A DNA stretch of 64,000 nucleotides from the NCBI GenBank assembly GCA_964641665.1, contig CAZXKO010000023.1, positions 1 through 64,000 of the forward strand, in the 5' to 3' direction. Below, in pieces: positions 35,764 to 44,361 of the stretch; position 1 is the first letter of the stretch, and each line of letters opens with the position of its first letter. Source of the DNA: Gp1-AA133 sp964641665. GTDB lineage: Bacteria > Acidobacteriota > Terriglobia > Terriglobales > Acidobacteriaceae. The position numbers and the translations under genes are program-made. The notes below the pieces were generated by a model, which searched no databases, had not been told where the DNA came from, and saw nothing but the letters and a program-made list of their open reading frames with translations.

Positions 35764-36516
35764 CTATGAGCTGGAAGACAGCTCCGGGGCCGCGGCGGTC
35801 GGCAACGTGTCTACTGCCGCCATACGACTCCGCACCTCCAGATGCTTGCGCCGGAAATGTGCCCGGGCGCGTTCTCCCCAAGTACGGACGAAGTAATAGT
35901 TGAGCGCAGCGCCGATCAGGGAACTCGCGACCGGGATCAGGCGTCCGGCCCACTTTTCGACCACTTCCCCGCTGGCCTGCACGGCGATCCGCTGGATGAC
36001 TCGCGGAACGAAGCGGTTGATCACTTCTTTTTCGAGCAGCTCGCGGCTGATATCCACTCCGGCGGCGCTGGCGGCGGCGATCCAGAGTTCCGCCATTTCC
36101 TCGTCGGTGTTGAACTCGAAGCCGTAGACGAGGCTGAGCTTCTGGATGGTCCGCATGGTGATGGCGGAGAGAACGCCCATGTCGGGAACGACCGTGATGA
36201 TTCCGCCCAGGCCGAAACCCGCTCCTTCGGCGGCGGCCAGTTTCATGTTGCTGTGGATGATCGAACTGGCGACGTCGTCCAGGTGGCTGAGTTCCAAACT
36301 GTACATGCCGCAGAAGCTGGTGATGGGGAGAGCGTAAGCGGCTCGCAACTGGATGAGGAACCTTGCGGGGTCGACTTTGACGGTTTCGTAGGCGCGGGTC
36401 AGGCCACGCACAACTGCCGTCTCAACGCGGCGGCGGAGCCAGGATTTCTGCTGTGCTTCCGTGATTGTCTCCTTGGGTGCGCGCCTAGGCGCAGCGGGGA
36501 ATGATCCCTCTTCCAC
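35764..36516 (-). CDS. EcsC family protein
   Basis: The product of about 250 residues matches the EcsC family. It has an amphipathic N-terminal helix region (TEAQQKSWLRRRVETAVVRG), an internal hydrophobic Gly-rich segment (AAAEGAGFGLGGIITVVPDMG) and the typical NRFVPRVIQRIAVQASGEVVEKWAGRL stretch. EcsC relatives are peripheral membrane proteins first seen beside an ABC transporter; the role is unclear. The frame upstream of 36516 encodes repeat DNA, so I take the GTG at 36516 as the best guess; no ribosome binding site is clear. Confidence 0.75.
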   Translation of the reverse strand: MEEGSFPAAPRRAPKETITEAQQKSWLRRRVETAVVRGLTRAYETVKVDPARFLIQLRAAYALPITSFCGMYSLELSHLDDVASSIIHSNMKLAAAEGAGFGLGGIITVVPDMGVLSAITMRTIQKLSLVYGFEFNTDEEMAELWIAAASAAGVDISRELLEKEVINRFVPRVIQRIAVQASGEVVEKWAGRLIPVASSLIGAALNYYFVRTWGERARAHFRRKHLEVRSRMAAVDTLPTAAAPELSSSS

Positions 36517-36590
36517 GTTACCGCAAAGGCGAGGGTGCTCGCAAAGCTGATGGCTCTGATTACGGGCCTTCGGAGTACACGCGGGAACAC

Positions 36591-36654
36591 AAGGTCCCTC
36601 GACTCCGGATCGCCGCTCGCAAGCGAGCGGCAATCCTGCGCTCGGGATGACAAG
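36591..36654. repeat. interspersed spacer repeat (AAGGTCCCTC...GGGATGACA)
   Basis: This repeat opens AAGGTCCCTCGACTC and closes CTCGGGATGACAAG, matching the copy at 6271-6309 at both ends. A perfect GCCGCTCGC/GCGAGCGGC hairpin sits in the middle. It lies just before rnj. Confidence 0.65.
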
Positions 36655-36722
36655 ACAGGAGAGAGCAAGCCTGAGCGAGCTCCCCGAGTTCCTCGCAGGC
36701 TGTGCTAGCATCAGTAGCGCGA

Positions 36723-38387
36723 ATGCCATCTGGAAAATTGCAACTTGTACCCCTCGGCGGGCTGGGCGAGTTCGGCATGAACTGCATGGCCGTGCGCTGG
36801 GGCGATGACATCATCGTCATCGACGCAGGCCTGATGTTCCCCGAAGCCGAACTGCTTGGTGTCGATATCGTTGTCCCCGATATTTCCTATTTGATCGAGA
36901 ACCGGCAGAAGGTGCGGGCGATCGTGCTCACCCACGGGCACGAGGATCACATCGGGGCGCTGCCATGGATTCTTTCCGAACTCAATGTTCCGGTTTGGGG
37001 GACGGAGTTTACGCTAGCGTACGTCGAGGACAAACTGGAAGAGCATGGCTTGCTCGACGACGCCGACTTGCGCGAGATTCGTGCCGGCGAGCGCTTCAAG
37101 GTTGGCGCGTTCACGATCCATCCTATCCAGGTGACGCACAGCCTGGTGGATTGTGTGGCGCTGGCAGTTCACACACCGCTCGGAGTCGTGATTCACACCG
37201 GCGACTTCAAAGTCGATCCGACACCCACGGACAACCGGCTATTTGATCTGCATGGGTTCGCCGAATACGGGAAAGAAGGAGTGCTTGCGCTGCTGCAGGA
37301 TTCAACCAACGTCGAGCGCAAGGGGTATACACCGAGCGAACGGGCGGTGCGGCGGAAGTTCGACGAGGTGTTTGCACGGACTCAACGGCGGCTGTTCATC
37401 TCGTGCTTTTCATCGTCGATCCATCGCATCAAGCTGGCGGTGGAACTGGCGCACGAGCATGGCCGCAAGATCGCGTTCATCGGGCGCTCGATGAACAGCT
37501 CGGCGGAGATCGCCGAAGATCTAGGGTACGTCGAGATTCCGCAGGGGCTGCTGGTGCATCCCGGGGAAATGAAGAATTTCCCTCCGGAGAAGGTCTGCGT
37601 GCTGATCAGCGGCACGCAGGGCGAGCCGATGTCGGCCTTGTCGCGGGCAGCTGTCGACAACCACAAGCACGCAAAGATCGAAAAGGGCGACACGGTGGTG
37701 CTGTCGTCGCGCATCATCCCGGGAAACGAAAAGGCGATCTACCGCATGATCGACCACCTGTTTCGGCGCGAGGCGCATGTGATTTACGAGGACGGGTCGT
37801 CGCCGCCCATCCACGTCAGCGGGCACGCCAGCCAGGAGGAACTCAAGCTCATTATCAACCTGGTCAAGCCTCGGTACTTCATTCCGGTGCACGGCGAATA
37901 CCGGCAGCTCAAGTTGCATGCGGAGATGGCGGGGGCTATGCACGGATCGGTCGGGAAAGTGATGCTGATCGAGAGCGGCGACGTCCTTGAGTTTGATGAA
38001 CTGGGCGCGCGCAAGGTCGGGCGGGTCAACGTCGGCCGGGTATGCATTGACTCGGGCTCGCGCACGGACGTGGTGGAAGATCTGATCATCAAGGACCGGC
38101 GGCACATCAGCGAAGACGGAATCGTGCTGCCCATCATCGCCATCAACAAGCTGACGGGCGAAGTGGAAACGGCGCCGGAGATCGTCACGCGCGGATTCAA
38201 TCCTGGCGAAGATGGCCTGATGGAGGGAGCGAAGCAGATCGTCATGCAGACGCTCGACGTTTCGAGCGATGAAGAGAAAGCCGACTATGGCGTGATCAAG
38301 GAAAAGATCAGGGCAGACTTGAAGCGGTACATTTCGAAGCAGACACAGAAGCGGCCGCTGATCATGCCGGTGATTCTGGAAATCTAG
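36723..38387 (+). CDS. rnj: ribonuclease J
   Basis: The 554-residue metallo-beta-lactamase/beta-CASP nuclease does 5'-exonuclease and endonuclease work in mRNA decay and rRNA maturation. It has the HGHEDHIG zinc motif (71-78), GDFKVDPTPTDN, the beta-CASP region with SGTQGEPMSAL and SSRIIPGNE, and HVSGHASQEEL followed by HGEYRQL. Length is normal for RNase J. The ATG at 36723 starts MPSGKLQLVPLGG; an upstream start at 36702 is unlikely. Acidobacteria use RNase J, which fits. Confidence 0.93.
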   Translation: MPSGKLQLVPLGGLGEFGMNCMAVRWGDDIIVIDAGLMFPEAELLGVDIVVPDISYLIENRQKVRAIVLTHGHEDHIGALPWILSELNVPVWGTEFTLAYVEDKLEEHGLLDDADLREIRAGERFKVGAFTIHPIQVTHSLVDCVALAVHTPLGVVIHTGDFKVDPTPTDNRLFDLHGFAEYGKEGVLALLQDSTNVERKGYTPSERAVRRKFDEVFARTQRRLFISCFSSSIHRIKLAVELAHEHGRKIAFIGRSMNSSAEIAEDLGYVEIPQGLLVHPGEMKNFPPEKVCVLISGTQGEPMSALSRAAVDNHKHAKIEKGDTVVLSSRIIPGNEKAIYRMIDHLFRREAHVIYEDGSSPPIHVSGHASQEELKLIINLVKPRYFIPVHGEYRQLKLHAEMAGAMHGSVGKVMLIESGDVLEFDELGARKVGRVNVGRVCIDSGSRTDVVEDLIIKDRRHISEDGIVLPIIAINKLTGEVETAPEIVTRGFNPGEDGLMEGAKQIVMQTLDVSSDEEKADYGVIKEKIRADLKRYISKQTQKRPLIMPVILEI

Positions 38388-38391
38388 CTTT

Positions 38392-38493
38392 TGAGCTACG
38401 AGCTCCGAGCTTGGAGCTTCGCACGCGCGGACACAGTACGGCATGCCTATGGCTGGTGCACGAGTCCGCTCATAGCTCAGAGCTCGTAGCTCA
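38392..38493. repeat. 14-bp inverted repeat around 74 nt, before the threonine dehydratase
   Basis: TGAGCTACGAGCTC (38392-38405) and its exact reverse complement (38480-38493) bracket a 74-nt stretch. The region is full of AGCT words (GAGCTTGGAGC, CATAGCTCAGAGCTC). The right arm ends 11 bp before the GGAG ribosome binding site of the next gene, so it could affect initiation. The element at 4970-5010 uses similar words. Confidence 0.6.
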
Positions 38494-38515
38494 TGGCTTC
38501 AGTTGGAGTTTTTCC

Positions 38516-39478
38516 ATCGTAACTCTCGACGACATTCGGCAGGCGCAGGCTCGCCTGCGCGGCATCACTGTGCGCACGCCAATCCTCCGGGCGGACGGAT
38601 TGGCGTCAGATGGCCGACGCTTGTATCTGAAGTTGGAGAATCTTCAGCCCATCGGGGCGTTCAAACTTCGTGGGGCTTACAACAAGATTGCGTCTTTGTC
38701 TGAGGAAGAGCGCCGGCGGGGCGTGATTTCTTATTCCAGCGGGAACCACGCTCAGGGGGTCGCTTACGCGGCGCGAGCACTAGGGACCAAGGCCGTGATC
38801 GTGATGCCTGGCAATGCCCCGGCGATCAAGCGCGAGGCGACGGCTGCTCTGGGTGCGGAGATCGTCGCAGTAGGACCGGGCAGCCGCGAGCGGCAACTCA
38901 AGGCGGAGGAGCTGGCGGCGCAGCATGGATACATCATCGTTCCTCCCTACAACGACGAGAAGATCATCGCCGGGCAGGCCACGATGGGGCTCGAGATTCT
39001 CGAAGAACTGCCGAGCGTAGAAACCGTGCTGGTGCCGGTCGGCGGGGGAGGAATGATCAGCGGAGTGGCCACGGCGATCAAGCTCAGCAAGCCGTCGGTG
39101 CACGTGATCGGGGTCGAGCCGGAGTTGGCGGCGGATGCCCAGGCCAGCTTCCGGGCCAAGAAGTTAGTCGACTTTCCGGCCGAACAGGTCACGCAAACGA
39201 TTGCCGACGGTTTGCGCACGCAAAGTATTGGGCCTATCAACTTCGAGCACATCTGCAGGTATGTGGACGATATCGTGACGGTTTCAGAGGATGAAATTCG
39301 AGAGGCGATGCTACGGTTGGCGGCGAATCCGAAGACCGTGGCCGAGCCCAGCGGAGCCGTGGCTGTGGCGGGATTCTTGTTTCGCCGAGACAAATTGCCT
39401 CGCACCACGATCAATGTGGCTGTGATCAGCGGGGGAAATGTCGATCCGACGATGCTGAAGGAGATCCGTAAGCAGTAG
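38516..39478 (+). CDS. ilvA: threonine/serine dehydratase (PLP, fold II), apparent ATC start
   Basis: The enzyme of about 320 residues deaminates threonine to 2-oxobutanoate (isoleucine route or catabolism) or serine to pyruvate. Motifs: PLP Lys in PIGAFKLRGAYNK, SSGNHAQGVAYAA, VPVGGGGMISG and SGGNVDP. There is no C-terminal ACT domain, so it is the short TdcB-like form and not a feedback-controlled IlvA. The start is odd: the family start (MVTLDDIRQAQARL) is replaced by ATC-GTA-ACT at 38516, with GGAG 7 nt upstream. No ATG, GTG or TTG fits nearby; GTG at 38456 or TTG at 38411 would add residues from repeat DNA. Confidence 0.85.
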   Translation: MVTLDDIRQAQARLRGITVRTPILRADGLASDGRRLYLKLENLQPIGAFKLRGAYNKIASLSEEERRRGVISYSSGNHAQGVAYAARALGTKAVIVMPGNAPAIKREATAALGAEIVAVGPGSRERQLKAEELAAQHGYIIVPPYNDEKIIAGQATMGLEILEELPSVETVLVPVGGGGMISGVATAIKLSKPSVHVIGVEPELAADAQASFRAKKLVDFPAEQVTQTIADGLRTQSIGPINFEHICRYVDDIVTVSEDEIREAMLRLAANPKTVAEPSGAVAVAGFLFRRDKLPRTTINVAVISGGNVDPTMLKEIRKQ

Positions 39479-39531
39479 TTCTCTGGGACGCGGGCAAGAG
39501 TGCCCGCGCCACACCAAGACCGATCACAGTG

Positions 39532-39537
39532 TAAAAT
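39532..39537 (+). promoter_or_regulatory. candidate -10 hexamer for the TPR/SH3 gene
   Basis: TAAAAT within GTGTAAAATTC lies 38 bp before the ATG at 39576. The same GTNGTAAAATTC or GTGTAAAATTC context precedes asd at 29020. Confidence 0.28.
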
Positions 39538-39575
39538 TCAGGTTCCGCTCTCATCTTCACGCTGAGGTCCATTCC

Positions 39576-40535
39576 ATGCCGGTTTCCGCGAGTACGCGGA
39601 TTGTCTGTGTAGCTTTTCTCCTGCTTCTTGTCAGCCTCGTCCTTAAGCCAGCGACCCAGGTTGCCCTCGCCGCCGGGGAACGCGGAGCGCTGGTGCGGGT
39701 GGCGAACATCTACCTGTCACCCGACGTCAATTCCACCAAACTAGCCGAGATCGAGCGCGGGCAGGAGCTTGTGGTTCTTGAGAGCTCGCGCGACTGGGCG
39801 CACGTGGAGGCATTGCTGGGCGAGGAGAAGACCGTCAGCGGCTGGATTCTGGACAAGGGCTTTGTGCGGAGCACGAATCCGGACGGCGACAAGATTCTGT
39901 TCGGGGAAGGCGCGAACGCAGAAGACGAGGCTAGCCGACGACATGGCCGGAAGGGGGCCGATCAGGATGCGCTGCGACTGTATTACCGCGTGTATGACTT
40001 CTTCCCTGCTTCCCCGCTGGCGGGGGAGGCGTTGTATCGTGCAGCCGACATCCGGTGGCAGGTGGAGCGAGCGGATGTGATGTCGCGACCTTCGGCGCGG
40101 GAGCGCGATCCCATCATGCGCGAAGGCATGAACGAGGAATGGATGAAGCAAGTCATGAAGAAGTTTCCGGGCAGCAAGTGGGCGGACCTCGCCGCCTTCC
40201 ACCTAATCGAGAACAAACTCTGCGGAGACTGGCAGGGCTCGTCAAAATGCCCGGAAAAAGAGGCTGAACACTACGAAAAATATGCCGCCGAGCGCCCACA
40301 GTCTCCGACGGCCGCCGAGGCGCTTTACCTGGCAGCATTCCGCTGGGCGGCACTGGTCGACATCTACAAGACCGAAGAGCAGAAGAAGAAGTCTGATGAG
40401 TCGCGGGCTAAAGCCCTTGCGCTTACGCAAAAGGCCATCCAGCAGTATCCGCAGTCGGATTGGGCGGCGCGGGCACAGGCGCTGATGTTTCTGGTGCAAG
40501 GGGACGTGCCGACTTATGGGAACGCCATTGAGTGA
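39576..40535 (+). CDS. secreted SH3/TPR-like protein
   Basis: The 319-residue protein has a signal peptide (IVCVAFLLLLVSLVL). A bacterial SH3-like domain (ALVRVANIYLSPDVNSTKLAEIERGQELVVLES through GWILDKGFVR) follows. The C-terminal half has alpha-helical repeats with YFFP-type and AAEALYLAAF segments, like the TPR proteins of outer-membrane or peptidoglycan machinery. The role may be wall-associated binding. It ends in word-repeat DNA. Confidence 0.72.
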   Translation: MPVSASTRIVCVAFLLLLVSLVLKPATQVALAAGERGALVRVANIYLSPDVNSTKLAEIERGQELVVLESSRDWAHVEALLGEEKTVSGWILDKGFVRSTNPDGDKILFGEGANAEDEASRRHGRKGADQDALRLYYRVYDFFPASPLAGEALYRAADIRWQVERADVMSRPSARERDPIMREGMNEEWMKQVMKKFPGSKWADLAAFHLIENKLCGDWQGSSKCPEKEAEHYEKYAAERPQSPTAAEALYLAAFRWAALVDIYKTEEQKKKSDESRAKALALTQKAIQQYPQSDWAARAQALMFLVQGDVPTYGNAIE

Positions 40536-40616
40536 GGTCTTGGGTCTTGGGTCTTGGGCCTCAGGTCTTAGGTCTCAGGTCTCAGGTCTTAGGTCTCAGG
40601 TCTTAGGTCTTGAGTA
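40533..40616. repeat. long word-repeat array (GGTCTTGGGTCTT/AGGTCTCAGG units)
   Basis: About 84 bp made of 7-nt units alternating GGTCTTG, GGTCTTA and GGTCTCA, starting at the stop of the TPR gene. It is the longest example of the word family in this window. It is AT-poor and has no hairpin potential of its own. Confidence 0.7.
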
Positions 40617-40729
40617 TCAGCGATCAGGGTGTTGAGGTTCTGAATGCCAGACTTGCTCCCCTAAGGTATCTAACTACGTAATCTGCCCGTAACGAATCTC
40701 TGGGATACTGGTGCGTCCCTGGAGGAAGC

Positions 40730-41623
40730 TTGAACGACTACTTGCTGTCTGTGGTTCTCGGCATTGTTGAGGGGCTGACCGAGTTTCTGCCGGTGAGTTC
40801 GACGGCACACTTGAGGATCGCCGAGAGCCTGCTGCATGTTTCCCTGTCCGATGGCTACTGGAAGATGTACTCGATTGTCATTCAGTTGGGGGCGATTCTG
40901 TGTTTGCCCGTGTACTTTCGTGAGCGCATCGCGAAATTTCTCTCGACATTTCCCGGCGGCGAACGGGGCGATCGAAACCTGCTGACGCACCCATTGGGGC
41001 TGACAGCAGTCGCGTTTCTTGTGACCGCGATTCCCTCTTTTCTTCTGACCAAATTGATCGGTAAGAATCTCGAGAGCCTGTACGTGATGGGGACTTCCCT
41101 GCTGCTGGGCGGGATCGTGATGTGGGTGGTGGACGCGAGGAAGGCGCGGTGGGAAAAAGCTGGGGAAGGCGCGGCGGGAAGCACGATTCATGTCTGGAAG
41201 ATGGAAGACATGAGTCTCGGGCAATCGATCTGGATTGGCGCGTGCCAGGTTCTTTCGGCAGTGTTTCCGGGGACGTCGCGGTCGATGTCGACGATCGCCG
41301 CAGGGCAGTTGGCGGGGATGTCGCGTGCGTCGGCGTTGGAGTTCTCGTTTTTCCTGTCGATTCCGACCATGGTGGTGGCCACCGGGTATACGCTGCTGAA
41401 GTCGCTGCGCGGCAAGGGCGAGAATCCGATCGGCGTTTCGCAGATCACTTCGCCGCAATGGGTGATCCTCGGGATCGGATTCGCGGTGTCCTTCGTGGTG
41501 GCCTATGGCAGTGTGGCCTGGTTCATGGCTTGGGTGCGGAAACGCGGGTTCGCGCCCTTCGCGGTTTACCGCATCATTGTGGGAATCGCGGTTCTAGCCT
41601 TCGCGGCGAGATTGTCGGGCTAG
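40730..41623 (+). CDS. uppP: undecaprenyl-diphosphatase (UppP/BacA)
   Basis: UppP recycles undecaprenyl diphosphate to the monophosphate for cell-wall synthesis. The 297-residue membrane protein has the signature GIVEGLTEFLPVSSTAHL and the second active-site region PGTSRSMSTI with further hydrophobic helices. TTG at 40730 is the start, with GGAGGA 6 nt upstream. Length is typical. It is separated from ftsK by about 210 bp. Confidence 0.92.
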   Translation: MNDYLLSVVLGIVEGLTEFLPVSSTAHLRIAESLLHVSLSDGYWKMYSIVIQLGAILCLPVYFRERIAKFLSTFPGGERGDRNLLTHPLGLTAVAFLVTAIPSFLLTKLIGKNLESLYVMGTSLLLGGIVMWVVDARKARWEKAGEGAAGSTIHVWKMEDMSLGQSIWIGACQVLSAVFPGTSRSMSTIAAGQLAGMSRASALEFSFFLSIPTMVVATGYTLLKSLRGKGENPIGVSQITSPQWVILGIGFAVSFVVAYGSVAWFMAWVRKRGFAPFAVYRIIVGIAVLAFAARLSG

Positions 41624-41835
41624 TTGCACTCGCAAGCCGCTCCTTCCATAAAACCTTCGCGAACAGTCTCATACGGACCCTGCCCTTCGCCCCCGAAGCT
41701 AATTCGACACGGGCGGCGGATTCCCTGATTGTCGGCTGGGTGGATTCTTGGCATAATCGTAAGGCTCTGGCGCGCTTCGGGCATTGGCGGCTGCTATGTC
41801 TCCCAAACGCAGCCATCGGTGCGAAATACGCCTAA

Positions 41836-44271
41836 ATGAAGTTTTTTTCACGCATTGTTAATCCGACCAGCAACCGCCGGCTCAACGAGTTGGTCGGGTT
41901 CCTGCTGTGTGTCTCCGCCCTCCTTCTATGCCTGGCTCTCGCGTCCTATTCGCCGCTGGACCCGTCGTTCAATAGCGCCTCGGTGCTGACCAATGCTCGC
42001 GCAGCACGCAACTGGATTGGCATCGTCGGGGCAGTCGTATCCGACCTCTGTTTGCAGGGCCTAGGGATTGGAGCGTTTCTGCTGCCGGTGTTCCCTGCTG
42101 TGCTGGGGGCGCGCTGGTTCCGCTCGCGAAAGGTGCAATCGCCGGTTGCGAAGGCCCTGGGCGGAATCTGGCTCCTGGTGTTTGTGCCGGCTTTCCTGTC
42201 GCTGCTGCCGGGGAACCTGCGCTGGCTGCACGTGATACCGATTGAGGGTCTGCTGGGCAGGATTGTGGGGGACGTGCTTATCCACTACTTGAACCTGGCC
42301 GGGGCCTACATCGTTTGCGCGACCGTGGTGGCGGTTGCTCTGTATCTTTCTACGGCGTTTTCGTTCTCGAGCGTGCAGGTGTGGCTGCCCACGCGCTTTG
42401 CGTTCGTGCTGGCCCTGCGCGACCGCTGGCGCGATTGGCGGGAAGAGCGAGCCAAGCGCAAGATGCAGAAGGAACTGGAGAAGCGGCGTGCGACTAAACC
42501 GGTGGTGAATACGCAACTGGTGCCGGGGCGACTGGTAGCCACTCCTGCGGTGGAATCGCGGGCGGGACGCCCGCTGGACAGCCGGCAAGTTGCCGGCGCT
42601 ATTCAAACCGGGTCGACGCGAACTGGGATTGATCGCATGCTGGCGCCCGAGCCAGAAAGTGTCGTGCCTGCGAGCGGCAACGCTTTGCTGCCCGCCCCGG
42701 TGGCGGAGTCCGGAGTGATTGTTCCCGAAGTGACAGCGCGCGCGGATGTCGGCCAGAAGGCGAAGACTACGATGCCGCGGATTGCGGGAGGCTACAAACT
42801 GCCGCCCAGCGCCTTGCTGCACCGGCCCGACGGTCAAAATTCTGTCGACGCGGACGAGTTGAAGGTGGTGGCGCAAATCCTCACGGCGAAATACGCCGAG
42901 TTCGACGTACACGGCCAAGTCACGCAGATCAACCCTGGACCCGTCGTCACCACCTTCGAGTTCAAGCCAGAAGCGGGGATCAAGTACAGCCGCATCACGA
43001 ACCTGACCGAGGACCTTTGCCTGGCGCTGAAAGCCGAAAGCATCCTGGTGGAGCGCATGGCCGGCAAGTCGACGGTCGGCATCCAGGTTCCGAATCGCGA
43101 ACGCGAGATTATCTGGCTCCGCGAAAACATTGAAGCGCCCGAGTTCGTGAGCTCGAAATCGAAGTTAACGCTCGGACTGGGCAAGGACATCAACGGGCGC
43201 ATCGCGGTCGCCGACCTGGCGGGCATGCCGCATCTCTTGATTGCCGGCTCCACCGGCACGGGCAAGAGCGTGGCCATCAACGCCTTCATCATGTCGATCC
43301 TGTACAAGGCGACACCCGAGCAGGTGCGCCTGATCCTGGTGGACCCGAAGCGGCTGGAACTGGGGAACTACGAAGGCGTGCCGCACCTGTTTACTCCGAT
43401 CATTACCGAACCGAAGCTGGCCGCGAATGCCTTGCGCAATGCCGTCCGTGAGATGGAGCGGCGACTGAAGTTGCTGGCGGAAAAGGGCGTGCGCAACATC
43501 GACCAGTACAACCGCCTGTTTGACGACGACGACACGCCCAGCCTGTTTGGGGAAGATTCGGAGGAACGTCCGATTCCCTACATCGTGATCATCATCGACG
43601 AGTTGGCAGACCTGATGATGCTCGACTCGGGCAACGTTGAAGAATCAGTCACACGCCTGGCGCAGATGGCGCGCGCGGTAGGAATCCACCTGGTACTGGC
43701 GACGCAGCGGCCTTCGGTGGACGTGATCACCGGGCTGATCAAGGCGAACTTCCCGGCTCGTATTTCGTTCCGCGTGGCTACCAAGGTGGATTCGCGCACG
43801 ATTCTAGACTCCAACGGCGCTGAGGCGCTGCTGGGACGCGGCGACTTGCTGTACCTGCCGGCCGGCTCGGCGCGTGTGCATCGGCTGCACGCTCCATTCG
43901 TCACGGAGAAGGAAATCGCAGCGGTCGTCGAGTTCTGGCGCGCGCAGGGTACGGCGGAGTACCAGGAGTCGTTCCTGCAGGCACCACGCGAAGAGCGCGA
44001 ACCCGGCGAGGCGGGAGCCGAGGCTGGAGGAGAGGGCGGCGAGTTGGAGAACGACCCGCTTTTCAATGATGCTGTCCGGTTGGTGGTCGAATTCGGCAAG
44101 GCGTCCACTTCCCTGTTGCAGCGACGGCTGCGGATTGGCTACGGGCGGGCGGCGCATCTCATCGATCTTATGGAGCAGGACGGCATCGTGGGCGCGGCCG
44201 ATGGTCCGAAACCGCGCGAGGTGTTGAAGCGTCCGGACTGGCTCTCGGAAGTGGAAGAGTCGATGCGGTAG
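41836..44271 (+). CDS. ftsK: DNA translocase FtsK
   Basis: The 811-residue protein has four N-terminal transmembrane segments (residues about 13-165), a linker rich in Pro/Arg/Ala, and a C-terminal motor. The motor has LIAGSTGTGKSVAINAF (Walker A, near 470), then VIIIDELADLMML (Walker B). It ends in the winged-helix gamma domain (STSLLQRRLRIGYGRAAHLIDLMEQDGIV). It pumps DNA at the septum to resolve chromosomes and brings Xer recombinases into play. The gene is complete and the motor motifs are intact. The linker is shorter than in E. coli FtsK. Confidence 0.94.
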   Translation: MKFFSRIVNPTSNRRLNELVGFLLCVSALLLCLALASYSPLDPSFNSASVLTNARAARNWIGIVGAVVSDLCLQGLGIGAFLLPVFPAVLGARWFRSRKVQSPVAKALGGIWLLVFVPAFLSLLPGNLRWLHVIPIEGLLGRIVGDVLIHYLNLAGAYIVCATVVAVALYLSTAFSFSSVQVWLPTRFAFVLALRDRWRDWREERAKRKMQKELEKRRATKPVVNTQLVPGRLVATPAVESRAGRPLDSRQVAGAIQTGSTRTGIDRMLAPEPESVVPASGNALLPAPVAESGVIVPEVTARADVGQKAKTTMPRIAGGYKLPPSALLHRPDGQNSVDADELKVVAQILTAKYAEFDVHGQVTQINPGPVVTTFEFKPEAGIKYSRITNLTEDLCLALKAESILVERMAGKSTVGIQVPNREREIIWLRENIEAPEFVSSKSKLTLGLGKDINGRIAVADLAGMPHLLIAGSTGTGKSVAINAFIMSILYKATPEQVRLILVDPKRLELGNYEGVPHLFTPIITEPKLAANALRNAVREMERRLKLLAEKGVRNIDQYNRLFDDDDTPSLFGEDSEERPIPYIVIIIDELADLMMLDSGNVEESVTRLAQMARAVGIHLVLATQRPSVDVITGLIKANFPARISFRVATKVDSRTILDSNGAEALLGRGDLLYLPAGSARVHRLHAPFVTEKEIAAVVEFWRAQGTAEYQESFLQAPREEREPGEAGAEAGGEGGELENDPLFNDAVRLVVEFGKASTSLLQRRLRIGYGRAAHLIDLMEQDGIVGAADGPKPREVLKRPDWLSEVEESMR

Positions 44272-44349
44272 GAGCGCCTGCCCCGACCGTTGCCCGTCTC
44301 CGCCATCTCTTCACGTTCATCGGTCACACCCTGTGGAATTCCCTACCGC

Positions 44350-44355
44350 TATACT
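44350..44355 (+). promoter_or_regulatory. candidate -10 hexamer for recQ
   Basis: TATACT lies 6 bp before the GTG start at 44362; transcription from it would begin close to the start codon. No good -35 is seen at standard spacing. Confidence 0.32.
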
Positions 44356-44361
44356 CCTTGC

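Noticed and set aside
35566..35769. 67-codon plus-strand frame in the HAD/EcsC spacer
   Set aside because: No ribosome binding site and no family resemblance; composition is mixed.
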